Below, one piece after another: positions 1 through 8,651 of a stretch of DNA of 64,000 nucleotides. Position 1 is the first letter of the stretch, and every line of letters begins with the position of its first letter. The DNA is from Acinetobacter guerrae. Lineage in GTDB: Bacteria > Pseudomonadota > Gammaproteobacteria > Pseudomonadales > Moraxellaceae. The position numbers and the translations under genes are program-made. Below the pieces are notes generated by a model, which worked only from the letters and a program-made list of their open reading frames with translations, was not told the origin of the DNA and made no database searches. The stretch lies in NCBI RefSeq assembly GCF_009372255.1, contig NZ_LXGN01000034.1, positions 1-64,000 on the forward strand. The letters run 5' to 3'.

Positions 1-210
1 CAGTAAAAATCCACACAAGTTGTTCTTCTATATTCTTAATGATCTATTCCTTGCCTCGTCAGCAAAAAATTCAACTCAATACAAATCCTTCAACCTTAAC
101 CCTAAAAGCCAAGATCTTCATCGTGTATCGCGTCGGGATGCTGCGTATTCTATACAGTTTTTAAACCAGCGCAACCCCTATTTTTCAAAAAAATATCATT
201 AGGGTGTTTT

Positions 211-1458
211 TTAATCAACATAAGCTTTTCTTTGGTTAATATCGTTCATTTTACCATCAATTATACCTTTTTCACTGAACTGATTAAGTTGATCATTCGA
301 TTTATAACGCTTCAGTATCTTAAAGGTATGCTCACCCAGTTGTGGTGGTGCATGATGATATTCAATTGGAGTACCCGATAATTTGATTGGTGAAGCAATT
401 ACTTTAAATCTCTGATTTTGTGGGTGTGGAATATTTACTACCATTTGACGAGCCAGAATTTGTGGTTCGTTTAATGCTTCTTCAATTGAGTTGATCATGC
501 CCACTGGAACTTTTTTCGCATGAATTTGTGCGACCCAATGATTTGCATCTTGCGTTTGAAAATGCTCACTCAATACACCAATTAATTCATACCTATGTGC
601 AACTCGATCTTTGTTGGTCAAATAGTTTGGCTGACCCAGTAAATCCGCCCGATCTATTGCAATACACAAGTCTTTAAATTGTTTATCATTACCACAGGCA
701 ATAATAAAGTCTTTATCCCTTGCCTTAAATACTTGATAGGGCACGATATTTGGATGCGAATTTCCCATTCGTACAGGAGATTTTCCTGTCGTTAAAAAGT
801 TCATGCCCTGATTGGCCAATGTTGCAACCTGTACATCCAAAAGAGACAAATCAATATGCTGTCCTTTACCTGTACTCAATCGTGACCATAATGCTGCCTG
901 AATCGCAACTGTGGCATACAATCCAGTTTGAATATCTGCAACCGCAACTCCAACTTTTTGTGGTTCTTGATTTTGCTCACCTGTAATACTCATCAATCCT
1001 GACATGCCTTGAATGACAAAATCATAGCCAGGCTCTTCTGCACGAGGGCCTGTTTGTCCAAAACCTGTAATTGAACAATAGACGAGTTGCGGGTTAATTT
1101 GACTTAGTGTCGCGTAATCAAGTCCATATTTTGCCAAAGAACCAGCTTTGTAGTTTTCAATTAATACATCCGCATCTTTAACCATGTCCTGAATTAATTT
1201 TTGACCTTCTTCAGATGCAATATCAATTGCCACAGAATATTTATTTCGGTTGGCTGCCTGATAATAACCCGCTTCTTTAGTCGGTTGGCCCTGATCATTT
1301 AACATCCACGGCGGTCCCCACATGCGAGTATCATCACCCACTTTTGGACGTTCCACTTTAATCACTTCTGCACCTAAATCTGCCAGAATTTGACCACACC
1401 ATGGTCCCGCTAAAACCCGACTTAAATCCAATACTGTTAAGCCTGTCAATGCACCCAT
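211..1458 (-). CDS. gcdG: CaiB/BaiF-type CoA-transferase, probable glutarate CoA-transferase
   Basis: A 415-residue class III CoA-transferase that probably activates glutarate to glutaryl-CoA for the dehydrogenase encoded upstream. The N-terminus LDLSRVLAGPWCGQ and the segment VAVADIQTGLYA are family signatures, and Asp175 in the latter fits the aspartate that forms the acyl-enzyme anhydride. I use ATG at 1458: GGAGG lies 7 nt upstream, while an in-frame start 8 codons earlier has no such site. It follows an MFS carrier by 51 bp and probably shares its transcript. Substrate is inferred from the linkage with glutaryl-CoA dehydrogenase; the family also handles succinyl, formyl and carnitine CoA transfers. 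Confidence 0.85.
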   Translation of the reverse strand: MGALTGLTVLDLSRVLAGPWCGQILADLGAEVIKVERPKVGDDTRMWGPPWMLNDQGQPTKEAGYYQAANRNKYSVAIDIASEEGQKLIQDMVKDADVLIENYKAGSLAKYGLDYATLSQINPQLVYCSITGFGQTGPRAEEPGYDFVIQGMSGLMSITGEQNQEPQKVGVAVADIQTGLYATVAIQAALWSRLSTGKGQHIDLSLLDVQVATLANQGMNFLTTGKSPVRMGNSHPNIVPYQVFKARDKDFIIACGNDKQFKDLCIAIDRADLLGQPNYLTNKDRVAHRYELIGVLSEHFQTQDANHWVAQIHAKKVPVGMINSIEEALNEPQILARQMVVNIPHPQNQRFKVIASPIKLSGTPIEYHHAPPQLGEHTFKILKRYKSNDQLNQFSEKGIIDGKMNDINQRKAYVD

Positions 1459-1509
1459 ATTTGTTCCTCCAAAAGCTGACACCCAATTGGAATGTCAGCC
1501 TTTTCTATT

Positions 1510-2826
1510 TCAAGATTTTTGCGGATCATACTGACGATCTTTAATAAAAAAGCCAGGTAATACACCTGCGATAAAGTAGGCTGCACCCATTACAATAAAT
1601 GCCATTGCAAAAGTCCCACCAGATGCCAAAAAGCCAATAGTCGCAGGCGCAATCGCAGCACCGACACGACCAATGTTATAAGCACCGCCAATTGCAGTCC
1701 CACGTACATCAGTTGAGAACGACTCTGCCATATATGTGGCATTTACCCCATATGGAATACCGTAAAGAAAACCAAAGGTGATTAATAAATAAAGAATATT
1801 GTCAGGCGTATTAAAAAAGATAATGATTGGCAAGAAAATTGCGCTAGCAAGTGTGCCGAATACAAACACAGCACGGCGATTAAATTTATCAGCTAAATAT
1901 CCTGCTAAAATTTTCCCAAGAATCATGGCTGTATATGAACCCACCATATAACTGGTTAACGATTTGAAGTTCATATGGACTTCAGTTTCAAGATAACTTG
2001 GCATCCAGTTATTAATCCCGTAATAACCAAACTGTAAAAAGAATGCTGTGGTCATCCAGAGTAGAAACATTTTGCGATGTTTGAAGTTATTGAAGATTTG
2101 TTTGTAAATACTGCCGCTTTTAGGTTTCACATCTGGTTGTTCTGTTTTTTGTTTTTCTGGATTTAAAGCTGCAATTTTTGTTAATTGCCATGATTTTGGT
2201 TCAGGGACAAAGCGCTGTAAAATGACATTAATAATTGCTGGAACCACGGTAATAAAAAACAGAATGCGCCAGCCATGTTCAGGAATAATTGCACCAGCTA
2301 ATAGTGTAGCTACGATATAACCGACCGTTTGCCCAGTCTGCAATGTACCCAATACCGTTGTACGATACGACGTTGGAACATATTCTGCCATTAAGGTATT
2401 ACAAGCCATATAAAGTGCGCCAATTCCCAACGCACCTATAAAGCGAAGTGCCATGAACTGTTCAAAACTTTGTGTAAAACCTAAAATACAAGTTGCAATT
2501 GAAAAGAATGTCACTGAATGCGCAATGGTTCTAACACGACCAAACTTATCACAGGCCCAACCACCTAAAATCCCCCCAATTCCCATCCCTGCTAAGGATG
2601 CGCTGCCTAATGCGCCCGCCTGAAAAGTAGATAAACCAAAATCTGCTTTTAAACTGGTCAAACTATAAGACAACAACATGATATCAACGCCATCCACCAC
2701 CATCGCAAAATAAGCAAATAGCAATGCCCATTTCCATGTGTTTGGTGTGATTCGATCATATGTTCCAATATTTGAAGCTAATGTGTTTGGAAGATTTCCA
2801 GAAACTGCTTGAACATCATTGTTCAT
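1510..2826 (-). CDS. MFS transporter, aromatic-acid/dicarboxylate type, probable glutarate carrier
   Basis: A 438-residue inner-membrane permease with about 12 predicted helices in two halves separated by a charged loop around residues 220-240 (EKQKTEQPDVKPK). The motif GWACDKFGRVRT after helix 2 is the MFS loop 2-3 signature, and NWMPSYL after the central loop is common in the AAHS (aromatic acid:H+ symporter) branch. It lies between gcdH and gcdG, which points to import of glutarate or a related dicarboxylate; this is inference. A hairpin terminator lies between it and gcdH, so carrier and CoA-transferase probably form their own unit. Confidence 0.8.
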   Translation of the reverse strand: MNNDVQAVSGNLPNTLASNIGTYDRITPNTWKWALLFAYFAMVVDGVDIMLLSYSLTSLKADFGLSTFQAGALGSASLAGMGIGGILGGWACDKFGRVRTIAHSVTFFSIATCILGFTQSFEQFMALRFIGALGIGALYMACNTLMAEYVPTSYRTTVLGTLQTGQTVGYIVATLLAGAIIPEHGWRILFFITVVPAIINVILQRFVPEPKSWQLTKIAALNPEKQKTEQPDVKPKSGSIYKQIFNNFKHRKMFLLWMTTAFFLQFGYYGINNWMPSYLETEVHMNFKSLTSYMVGSYTAMILGKILAGYLADKFNRRAVFVFGTLASAIFLPIIIFFNTPDNILYLLITFGFLYGIPYGVNATYMAESFSTDVRGTAIGGAYNIGRVGAAIAPATIGFLASGGTFAMAFIVMGAAYFIAGVLPGFFIKDRQYDPQKS

Positions 2827-2874
2827 TTTATTTCACCTCATTTTTCCTAAATGAGTCTTGGGTTTTCATCGATT

Positions 2875-2952
2875 GATCATGTCATGATCGCTTTGCCATT
2901 GATATTTATCTAGCCCAAGCAAAGTGTCACGTTCTCATGAAAAATTTCATGA
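2875..2952 (-). promoter_or_regulatory. Two dyads upstream of the MFS-gcdG unit
   Basis: Two perfect inverted repeats lie in the gap before the carrier gene: GATCATG-T-CATGATC at 2875-2889 and TCATGAAA-AA-TTTCATGA at 2935-2952. Read on the minus strand, a possible promoter (GTGACA, 16 nt, TAAATA) lies between them. They look like regulator sites, but which protein binds is unknown. Confidence 0.4.
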
Positions 2953-2993
2953 TGAATCCCTGACTGTGTGTTTGCATTATCATTTTTTAGACA

Positions 2994-3031
2994 AAAAAAT
3001 CCTTAAAGACACGCACGAAGCGCATCTTTAA
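2994..3031 (-). terminator. Intrinsic terminator after gcdH
   Basis: On the minus strand TTAAAGA and TCTTTAA arms enclose a GCGC/GCGT inner stem with a UUCG-containing loop, about 12 pairs with two G-U, followed by GGATTTTTTT. It lies 37 bp after the gcdH stop and separates gcdH from the carrier gene. Confidence 0.7.
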
Positions 3032-3067
3032 ATCAGTGTGATTTGGATTTAAAATTTTTGAATTGAA

Positions 3068-4321
3068 TTAGTTACCGAATGCGGCAATACCTGTTTGGGC
3101 ACGTCCTAAAATCAGAGCGTGTACATCATGTGTACCTTCGTAAGTATTGACCACTTCAAGATTTACCAAATGACGTGCAACACCAAATTCATCACTAATA
3201 CCATTACCACCCATCATGTCACGGGCCAATCGTGCAATATCTAATGCCTTACCACAGTTATTACGTTTAATTAGTGAAGTGCCTTCAACCGCAGCAATAC
3301 CTTCATCTTTCATACGACCAAAACGTAAAGCAACTTGTAATCCTAATGCAATTTCAGTTTGCATATCGGCGAGTTTCTTCTGAATCAACTGATTGGCAGC
3401 CAATGGGCGACCAAATTGTTTACGATCCAATGTATATTGGCGTGCAGTGTGCCAGCAGAACTCGGCCGCTCCCATAGCACCCCAAGCGATCCCATAACGC
3501 GCACTATTCAAGCAAGTAAATGGACCTTTTAAGCCACGAACTTCTGGGAATGCATTTTCTTCTGGAACAAATACATTATCCATGACAATTTCGCCAGTAA
3601 TAGACGCGCGTAAACCAACCTTACCGTGAATTGCAGGTGCAGATAATCCTTCCCAACCTTTTTCTAAAATAAAGCCGCGGATTTCGCCCACATTGCCTTC
3701 ACGCGATACCTCTTTTGCCCATACCACAAACACATCAGCAATTGGGCTGTTGGTAATCCACATTTTTGCGCCACTTAAACGATAACCACCGTCTACTTTT
3801 TTGGCACGTGTAATCATACTACCTGGATCGGAACCATGATCAGGTTCAGTCAAACCGAAACAACCGACGTATTCACCTGTTGCAAGTTTAGGTAAATATT
3901 TTTGCTTTTGTTCCTCTGTACCGAACTCATTAATTGGCACCATCACCAAAGAGCTTTGTACACTTGCCATTGAACGGTAACCCGAGTCAACACGTTCAAC
4001 TTCACGTGCAATCAAACCATAGCTGACATAATTTAAACCTGCGCCACCGTATTGTTCTGGAATCGTTGGGCCAAGTAGACCCAATTCACCCATTTCACGA
4101 AAAATAGTAGGATCTGTAGTTTCGTGACGGAATTGTTCCAATACACGTGTCATGAGTTTATCTTGACAATATGCATGTGCACTGTCGCGAATCATGCGCT
4201 CTTCTTCAGTTAACTGTTGTTCAAGTAAGAATGGGTCTTCCCAATTGAAGTGAACACGTGCAGATTTTTTAGCTGTATCGACCATTTGATTCATCGCTTC
4301 CCTAGCCTGTTTGTTTGTCAT
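3068..4321 (-). CDS. gcdH: Glutaryl-CoA dehydrogenase
   Basis: FAD-dependent oxidative decarboxylation of glutaryl-CoA to crotonyl-CoA, the central step of glutarate, lysine and tryptophan breakdown. The 417-residue protein carries the acyl-CoA dehydrogenase fold with [12 protein letters not shown] (FAD/substrate loop), [32 protein letters not shown] (Arg/Ser that bind the glutaryl carboxylate) and [15 protein letters not shown], whose Glu (about 395) is the catalytic base. Family members are usually about 390-400 residues, so the N-terminus is slightly long; an ATG at 4294 after TAGGGAAGCG is a credible alternative start. It is divergent from the LysR gene next door. Confidence 0.95.
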   Translation of the reverse strand: MTNKQAREAMNQMVDTAKKSARVHFNWEDPFLLEQQLTEEERMIRDSAHAYCQDKLMTRVLEQFRHETTDPTIFREMGELGLLGPTIPEQYGGAGLNYVSYGLIAREVERVDSGYRSMASVQSSLVMVPINEFGTEEQKQKYLPKLATGEYVGCFGLTEPDHGSDPGSMITRAKKVDGGYRLSGAKMWITNSPIADVFVVWAKEVSREGNVGEIRGFILEKGWEGLSAPAIHGKVGLRASITGEIVMDNVFVPEENAFPEVRGLKGPFTCLNSARYGIAWGAMGAAEFCWHTARQYTLDRKQFGRPLAANQLIQKKLADMQTEIALGLQVALRFGRMKDEGIAAVEGTSLIKRNNCGKALDIARLARDMMGGNGISDEFGVARHLVNLEVVNTYEGTHDVHALILGRAQTGIAAFGN

Positions 4322-4535
4322 TGACCTGATGCTACGATGTCAGCGTCAAAGCAGCAAACGATAAATTTGCATACAGTCATTCCATTTACGCATATCTTAT
4401 CCTTGTTTTAGACTGAGGTTTGATCTAGATTTGAGAAAACAGGCTATTTTCATCATACATATGAGATCTGGCGTGTACAAATATATGTCATTTATAAATA
4501 TCTTGATTTCACTATAACCACAAGGATCGTGTGAT

Positions 4536-5501
4536 ATGCGGCGTATGATTCCCTCTTTACAGGCATTGATTTGTTTTGAATCAGCAGCCAAGCACAAAAG
4601 TTATACCTACGCGGCGCAAGAGCTTTCGATTACCCAAAGCGCAGTGTCACGACAAATCCAACAATTGGAAGAATTCTTAAATATTGAGCTGTTTAATCGC
4701 ACCCGACACGGCGTTGAACTAACGCAAGCAGGTGAACAATATTTTAAGAGTATTAAACCGTATTTACTCGGCATTGAACAAAGTACGCTAGATTTGATGT
4801 CGCACAAAGGTTTAGGTGGAACGTTAAAGCTAGGAGTTGTACCGACGTTTGCCACGCGTTGGCTATTACCTCGTTTATATCGTTTTAATGAAATTTATCC
4901 TGAAATTACCATTCACCTTGAAACCAGTACCAAACCTTTTTTATTTAGTGATCATATTTTTGATGCCGCCATTTATGCGGGAACACCTTCTCAGATTGAA
5001 AACTGGCCTGGGGCAAAAATTCAATTTCTGATGCAAGAGGAAGTTGTACCTGTTTGCTCTTTAGCCCTAATTCAAAAGCACTTCCCACACTTAGCACTTG
5101 ATCAAACTCAGTCTATTGATTTATCTCCCGAACAGATTAGTCAACTGCCTTTATTACAACAAACCACGCGGCCTTATATCTGGAAAGAATGGTTTACAGC
5201 CGCAGAGTATGACTATCCCTATGCAATGGAAGGTCAACGCCATGAACTCTTTTCGATGCTGGCAGTCGCAGCAACGCATCATTTAGGCGTAGCACTAATT
5301 CCACAAATGTTGCTTGAAAAAGAATTGGGAAATGCTGATTTGGTGATTGCATCTTCTTTAAAACTTGTGGGCGCACGTTCTTATTATTTTGTTTATTCTG
5401 AACAGCATAATAACGCTCTGATTTTAAAATTTACCGAATGGCTGGAAAAAGAAGTCAACACCTACCAGTCCAGAATTTTTGCAAAACAAACCAAGCGTTA
5501 G
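4536..5501 (+). CDS. gcdR: LysR-type regulator of glutarate catabolism
   Basis: A 321-residue LysR-family regulator. Residues about 6-65 hold the winged HTH (AAQELSITQSAVSRQIQQLE), followed by the periplasmic-binding-protein-like effector domain beginning near GTLKLGVVPTFATRWLLPRL. The N-terminus MRRMIPSLQALICFESAAKHKS resembles the GcdR/GcvA branch. It is divergent from gcdH across a 214-bp gap, the usual layout for a LysR activator and its target, so glutarate or glutaryl-CoA is the likely inducer (inference). AAGGA lies 10 nt before the ATG. Its stop codon overlaps the stop of the convergent next gene by 4 bp. Confidence 0.85.
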   Translation: MRRMIPSLQALICFESAAKHKSYTYAAQELSITQSAVSRQIQQLEEFLNIELFNRTRHGVELTQAGEQYFKSIKPYLLGIEQSTLDLMSHKGLGGTLKLGVVPTFATRWLLPRLYRFNEIYPEITIHLETSTKPFLFSDHIFDAAIYAGTPSQIENWPGAKIQFLMQEEVVPVCSLALIQKHFPHLALDQTQSIDLSPEQISQLPLLQQTTRPYIWKEWFTAAEYDYPYAMEGQRHELFSMLAVAATHHLGVALIPQMLLEKELGNADLVIASSLKLVGARSYYFVYSEQHNNALILKFTEWLEKEVNTYQSRIFAKQTKR

Positions 5502-5821
5502 TCACGACTAAATCCCACATAGCGAGATAAATTCTGAACACCTAAATCGGCTTGAATAATTGTTAGCTCTGGATATTCAGTCTGACTAATTGCAGTAAAA
5601 ATATTCATATCAGGATCTTCATGTAACTCATCTACAGGTTGTTTCATCTGAGTTTCAAAACGATCTGCAACAAATTCAAATCCTAAGTCCATTGCAATAA
5701 ATAAAGTATGCTCACAAGGCTGAACATATTGCTCTTGAGTCCAGTCAACTACTGCATGTTGACAAATGGGGCAATAAATATTGGCAGAAGCATCAGCCTG
5801 CTGAACAAGTTGGTACGACAT
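5498..5821 (-). CDS. Small Cys-rich protein, possible zinc-binding
   Basis: A 107-residue protein of unknown function. Residues about 16-21 read CPICQH and about 35-37 CEH, which could form a Cys/His zinc knuckle near the N-terminus; the remainder is acidic and soluble (VDELHEDPDMNIFTAISQTEYPELT). I take ATG at 5821 in preference to the GTG at 5845. It converges on gcdR with the stop codons overlapping. No family is recognised, and the metal-binding reading is inference from cysteine spacing. Confidence 0.65.
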   Translation of the reverse strand: MSYQLVQQADASANIYCPICQHAVVDWTQEQYVQPCEHTLFIAMDLGFEFVADRFETQMKQPVDELHEDPDMNIFTAISQTEYPELTIIQADLGVQNLSRYVGFSRD

Positions 5822-6003
5822 ATGCTTTACTCTAAAATTGAGCACAGTAGTGTAAAAGAAATATTTGCTTGCATCTATTTTTTTTAAAATCCACCTTTAG
5901 AGAATTGCTATTCATTTCAACTCATGCTTATTATCATACAAAGAAAAAAACGTGCTCAATTGTGTGAATTCTGAATGAATGACGTTCTGGAAATGGAGAT
6001 TTC

Positions 6004-6441
6004 ATGTCAACACTAGAAAAAGCCATTGCACTGGCAACAAAAAAACATGCAGGACAACTTGATAAAGCAGGACAACCTTATATTTTACACCCTTTGCGAC
6101 TGATGCTAAATGTTGAAAGCATGGATCAAAAACTGGTCGCAGTCATGCATGATTTACTTGAAGATACAGATACCACCATTGTAGATTTAATTACTTTGGG
6201 GTTTAGCCAAAATGTGATCGATGCTGTCGTGGCACTAACAAAAAAAGAAAGTGAAAGCCGTTTAGATGCAGCCAAAAGAATTGTTAAAAATTCACTGGCA
6301 AGAACCGTCAAACTGGCTGATCTTGCAGATAATATGGACTTAAGTCGAATCAAATCTCCTACCCAACGTGATTTTATGCGGCTAGAAGAGTATAAAAAAG
6401 TAAAAGAGTTCTTACTTAATCCTCCCGCAGCCCTAGCATAA
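6004..6441 (+). CDS. Single-domain HD phosphohydrolase, RelA/SpoT-hydrolase-like
   Basis: A 145-residue stand-alone HD domain. The motif order matches (p)ppGpp hydrolase domains: His15 in KKHAGQ, ILHPLR at 27-32, His49-Asp50 followed by Glu53-Asp54 (AVMHDLLEDTD), and Asp106/Asp109-Asn110 in KLADLADN. It is shorter than known small alarmone hydrolases (about 180-200 residues), so the substrate may be (p)ppGpp or another nucleotide. The start follows TGGAGAT by a few nt. It stands alone between an unknown gene and a LysR gene. Function is inferred from motifs only. Confidence 0.75.
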   Translation: MSTLEKAIALATKKHAGQLDKAGQPYILHPLRLMLNVESMDQKLVAVMHDLLEDTDTTIVDLITLGFSQNVIDAVVALTKKESESRLDAAKRIVKNSLARTVKLADLADNMDLSRIKSPTQRDFMRLEEYKKVKEFLLNPPAALA

Positions 6442-6543
6442 TTTGAGTTATTTACTCAGGTTTAACATAACGCTTTAAAATTATTGGGTATACTGTGCGG
6501 CAGTCCTTATAAAATTAAATTTGCTGCTCAACGGAAATTCATT

Positions 6544-7443
6544 ATGCTCACTGATTTAGACGATTTTTATTGTTTTGCTTTAGTCGTTGAACATGGTGGG
6601 TTTAGTGCGGCAGAACGTGCCACCGATATCCCAAAATCCAAACTTAGCCGACGTGTCTATAATCTTGAAGAACGTCTTGGGGTACGCCTAATTCAGCGTA
6701 GTTCTAGACATTTTGCAGTGACAGAAATCGGCATGAATGTTTATCGTCATGCTCAAGTGATGATGAATGCTGCGCAAGCTGCACACGATCTGGTCGACCA
6801 TTTAAGCGTTAAACCTCGTGGTGTGATTAAAGTCACCGTCCCCGTCGATATTGCACAAAATCAGATGTCAAAAATTTTGCCTGATTTTTTAAAGTTATAT
6901 CCTGAAATTCGAGTACAACTGATTATTAGTAATCGACGTTTTGATGTGATTAATGAAGGAATCGATATTGCTCTTCGTGTACGCTCAAATCTGGATGATG
7001 ATCCGAGTCTAGTGATACGCCAATTCAGCACGATTGAACAACATATTTTTGCAAGTCAGGCGTATCTGAATGAATATGGCTCAATTAAAAAGCCTGAAGA
7101 TCTCATTCAACACCGCATTTTAAGTTTGTCCGATGATCATTTAGACCAACAAATCATCCTACATAATATGCAGAATGAACAAAATAAAGTTAAAGTCAAT
7201 CCAGTTGTTATGGCCTCAAACTTACTCATGCTCGCAAATCTGGCAAGCCAAAATTGTGGTGTCGCCTTACTACCAGATACCATTGCCAATGATTATTTAA
7301 GAACAGGCGAATTAGTTCGAATTTTGCCAGACTGGAAAGCTCCGCATGGTATTTTCCATGCAGTTTATCCATCTCGTCGCGGTCAATTACCTGCTGTTCG
7401 GGTGTTTATTGATTATTTGGTTGAACAATTAAGCACGAGATAA
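6544..7443 (+). CDS. LysR-family transcriptional regulator
   Basis: A 299-residue LysR protein: HTH at about residues 15-60 (AAERATDIPKSKLSRRVYNLEERLG), then an effector domain (RGVIKVTVPVDIAQNQMSKILPDFLKLYPEIRVQLI). The ATG at 6544 is preferred over an upstream in-frame TTG, because the LTDLDDFYCFALVVEHGGFSAAE start matches the family length and GGAA lies about 10 nt upstream. It is not divergent from an obvious target, so the regulon cannot be named. It ends at a strong bidirectional terminator. Confidence 0.85.
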   Translation: MLTDLDDFYCFALVVEHGGFSAAERATDIPKSKLSRRVYNLEERLGVRLIQRSSRHFAVTEIGMNVYRHAQVMMNAAQAAHDLVDHLSVKPRGVIKVTVPVDIAQNQMSKILPDFLKLYPEIRVQLIISNRRFDVINEGIDIALRVRSNLDDDPSLVIRQFSTIEQHIFASQAYLNEYGSIKKPEDLIQHRILSLSDDHLDQQIILHNMQNEQNKVKVNPVVMASNLLMLANLASQNCGVALLPDTIANDYLRTGELVRILPDWKAPHGIFHAVYPSRRGQLPAVRVFIDYLVEQLSTR

Positions 7444-7444
7444 A

Positions 7445-7480
7445 AAATACAGCTTGTTTCTATAGAAACAAGCTGTATTT
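7445..7480. terminator. Bidirectional intrinsic terminator
   Basis: A perfect 16-bp inverted repeat (arms 7445-7460 and 7465-7480, loop TATA) with A-tract on the left and TTT on the right. It lies between the convergent LysR gene and map and can serve both. Confidence 0.85.
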
Positions 7481-7489
7481 AGCGCAGAT

Positions 7490-8311
7490 TTACTCAGTTT
7501 CTATTATAGGTAGAACTTCAATATCAGGATATAACCCTGTACCATTTGGCCACGGTGTCAATAATTCATAACCTGTTTCTGTGACTGCAACCATATGCTC
7601 CCACTGCGCCGATAATGATTTATCTTTGGTCACCACTGTCCAACCATCACTAAGTTCTTTAACCTGCGCATGCCCTGCATTTACCATAGGTTCAATCGTA
7701 AAGACCATACCTTTTTGTAAGACCATGCCTTGTCCCGGCTGACCATAATGCAGAATATTTGGCTGTTCGTGATAAACCTTTCCAATGCCATGACCGCAAT
7801 ATTCACGCACGATACTATAACCTTGAGCTTGAGCGACAGACTGAATCGCATACCCAATATCGCCTAATGTCGCGCCCGGTTTTACTGCTTGAATACCTGC
7901 ATACATCGCTTTATAAGTGGTCTCAACCAATTTTTTTGCATTAGGATGCACATCACCCACCAGATACATACGGCTGGTATCACCAAAATAACCATCCTTA
8001 ATAATAGCAACATCAATATTAATAATATCGCCATCTTGAAGAATTTTAGCTGGAGAAGGAATTCCGTGACAGACCACTTCATTAACTGACGTACAGGTGG
8101 TTTTGGTAAAACCGTGATAACCCACATTGGCAGGAATCACTTGCAAAGTATTAACGATATAATCATTACAAATATCATCCAGATACTCGGTACTCACACC
8201 TGGTTTAATATAATCAGCAATCATCTCCAGAACCTGTGCAGCAAGCCGACCTGAAATACGCAAATTTTCAATATCTTGTTCAGTTTTGATGGTCACTGTA
8301 GATGCTCGCAT
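7490..8311 (-). CDS. map: Methionine aminopeptidase, type I
   Basis: Removes the initiator methionine from nascent proteins using a dinuclear metal centre. At 273 residues it is close to the usual 264. Metal ligands are visible in order: VDVAIIKDGYFGDTSRMY (first two Asp), CGHGIG (His), FTIEPM (Glu), and QWEHMVAVTETGYELLT (Glu). The ATG at 8311 has an excellent GAGGGGG Shine-Dalgarno. It is monocistronic, unlike the common rpsB-linked copy in other genera, so a second map elsewhere is possible. Confidence 0.93.
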   Translation of the reverse strand: MRASTVTIKTEQDIENLRISGRLAAQVLEMIADYIKPGVSTEYLDDICNDYIVNTLQVIPANVGYHGFTKTTCTSVNEVVCHGIPSPAKILQDGDIINIDVAIIKDGYFGDTSRMYLVGDVHPNAKKLVETTYKAMYAGIQAVKPGATLGDIGYAIQSVAQAQGYSIVREYCGHGIGKVYHEQPNILHYGQPGQGMVLQKGMVFTIEPMVNAGHAQVKELSDGWTVVTKDKSLSAQWEHMVAVTETGYELLTPWPNGTGLYPDIEVLPIIETE

Positions 8312-8651
8312 TGCAATCCCCCTCTTTGATTGAGTGAATTATACTCCCTTTACCATCAGACTTACATTGCATTAATGCTTATCATTTCTGATTAGAACCT
8401 AACACTCTAGCAATTTAGGCTGTTTTTTAATCAATTAATTTTAATAACTTTATTTATTCATAACATAATTTTATAGATAAAGCCTTGAAGTCGTTGAAAT
8501 TTCAGTTTTGTTTTCAAAAGTTTAATTTAACCATTTTTACTATTTACGCCAATTTCGCTGCTATGTTGAAATGATCATCAACTCAGATAATTGCACAAAC
8601 ATCCCATTTTTATACTAAAATTTGCATGTTTTTATCATCAACACTCATTTT
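8312..8651. other. Intergenic region between map and brnQ
   Basis: 340 bp of AT-rich sequence that must hold the divergent promoters of map and brnQ. I see no ORF with a ribosome binding site, no tRNA and no strong hairpin. A weak CCTAA/TTAGG hairpin followed by a T-run lies near 8397-8430. Confidence 0.4.

Noticed and set aside
20..202. Open frame of 60 codons at the window start
   Set aside because: TTG start without ribosome site and no recognisable protein; probably the region after gcdG.
4397..4597. Minus-strand frame of 66 codons between gcdH and gcdR
   Set aside because: Overlaps the start of gcdR and fills the divergent promoter region; no family pattern.
8355..8385. Weak Fur-box-like sequence near map
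   Set aside because: Only about 11 of 19 consensus positions match, against 16 for the site at 39347.
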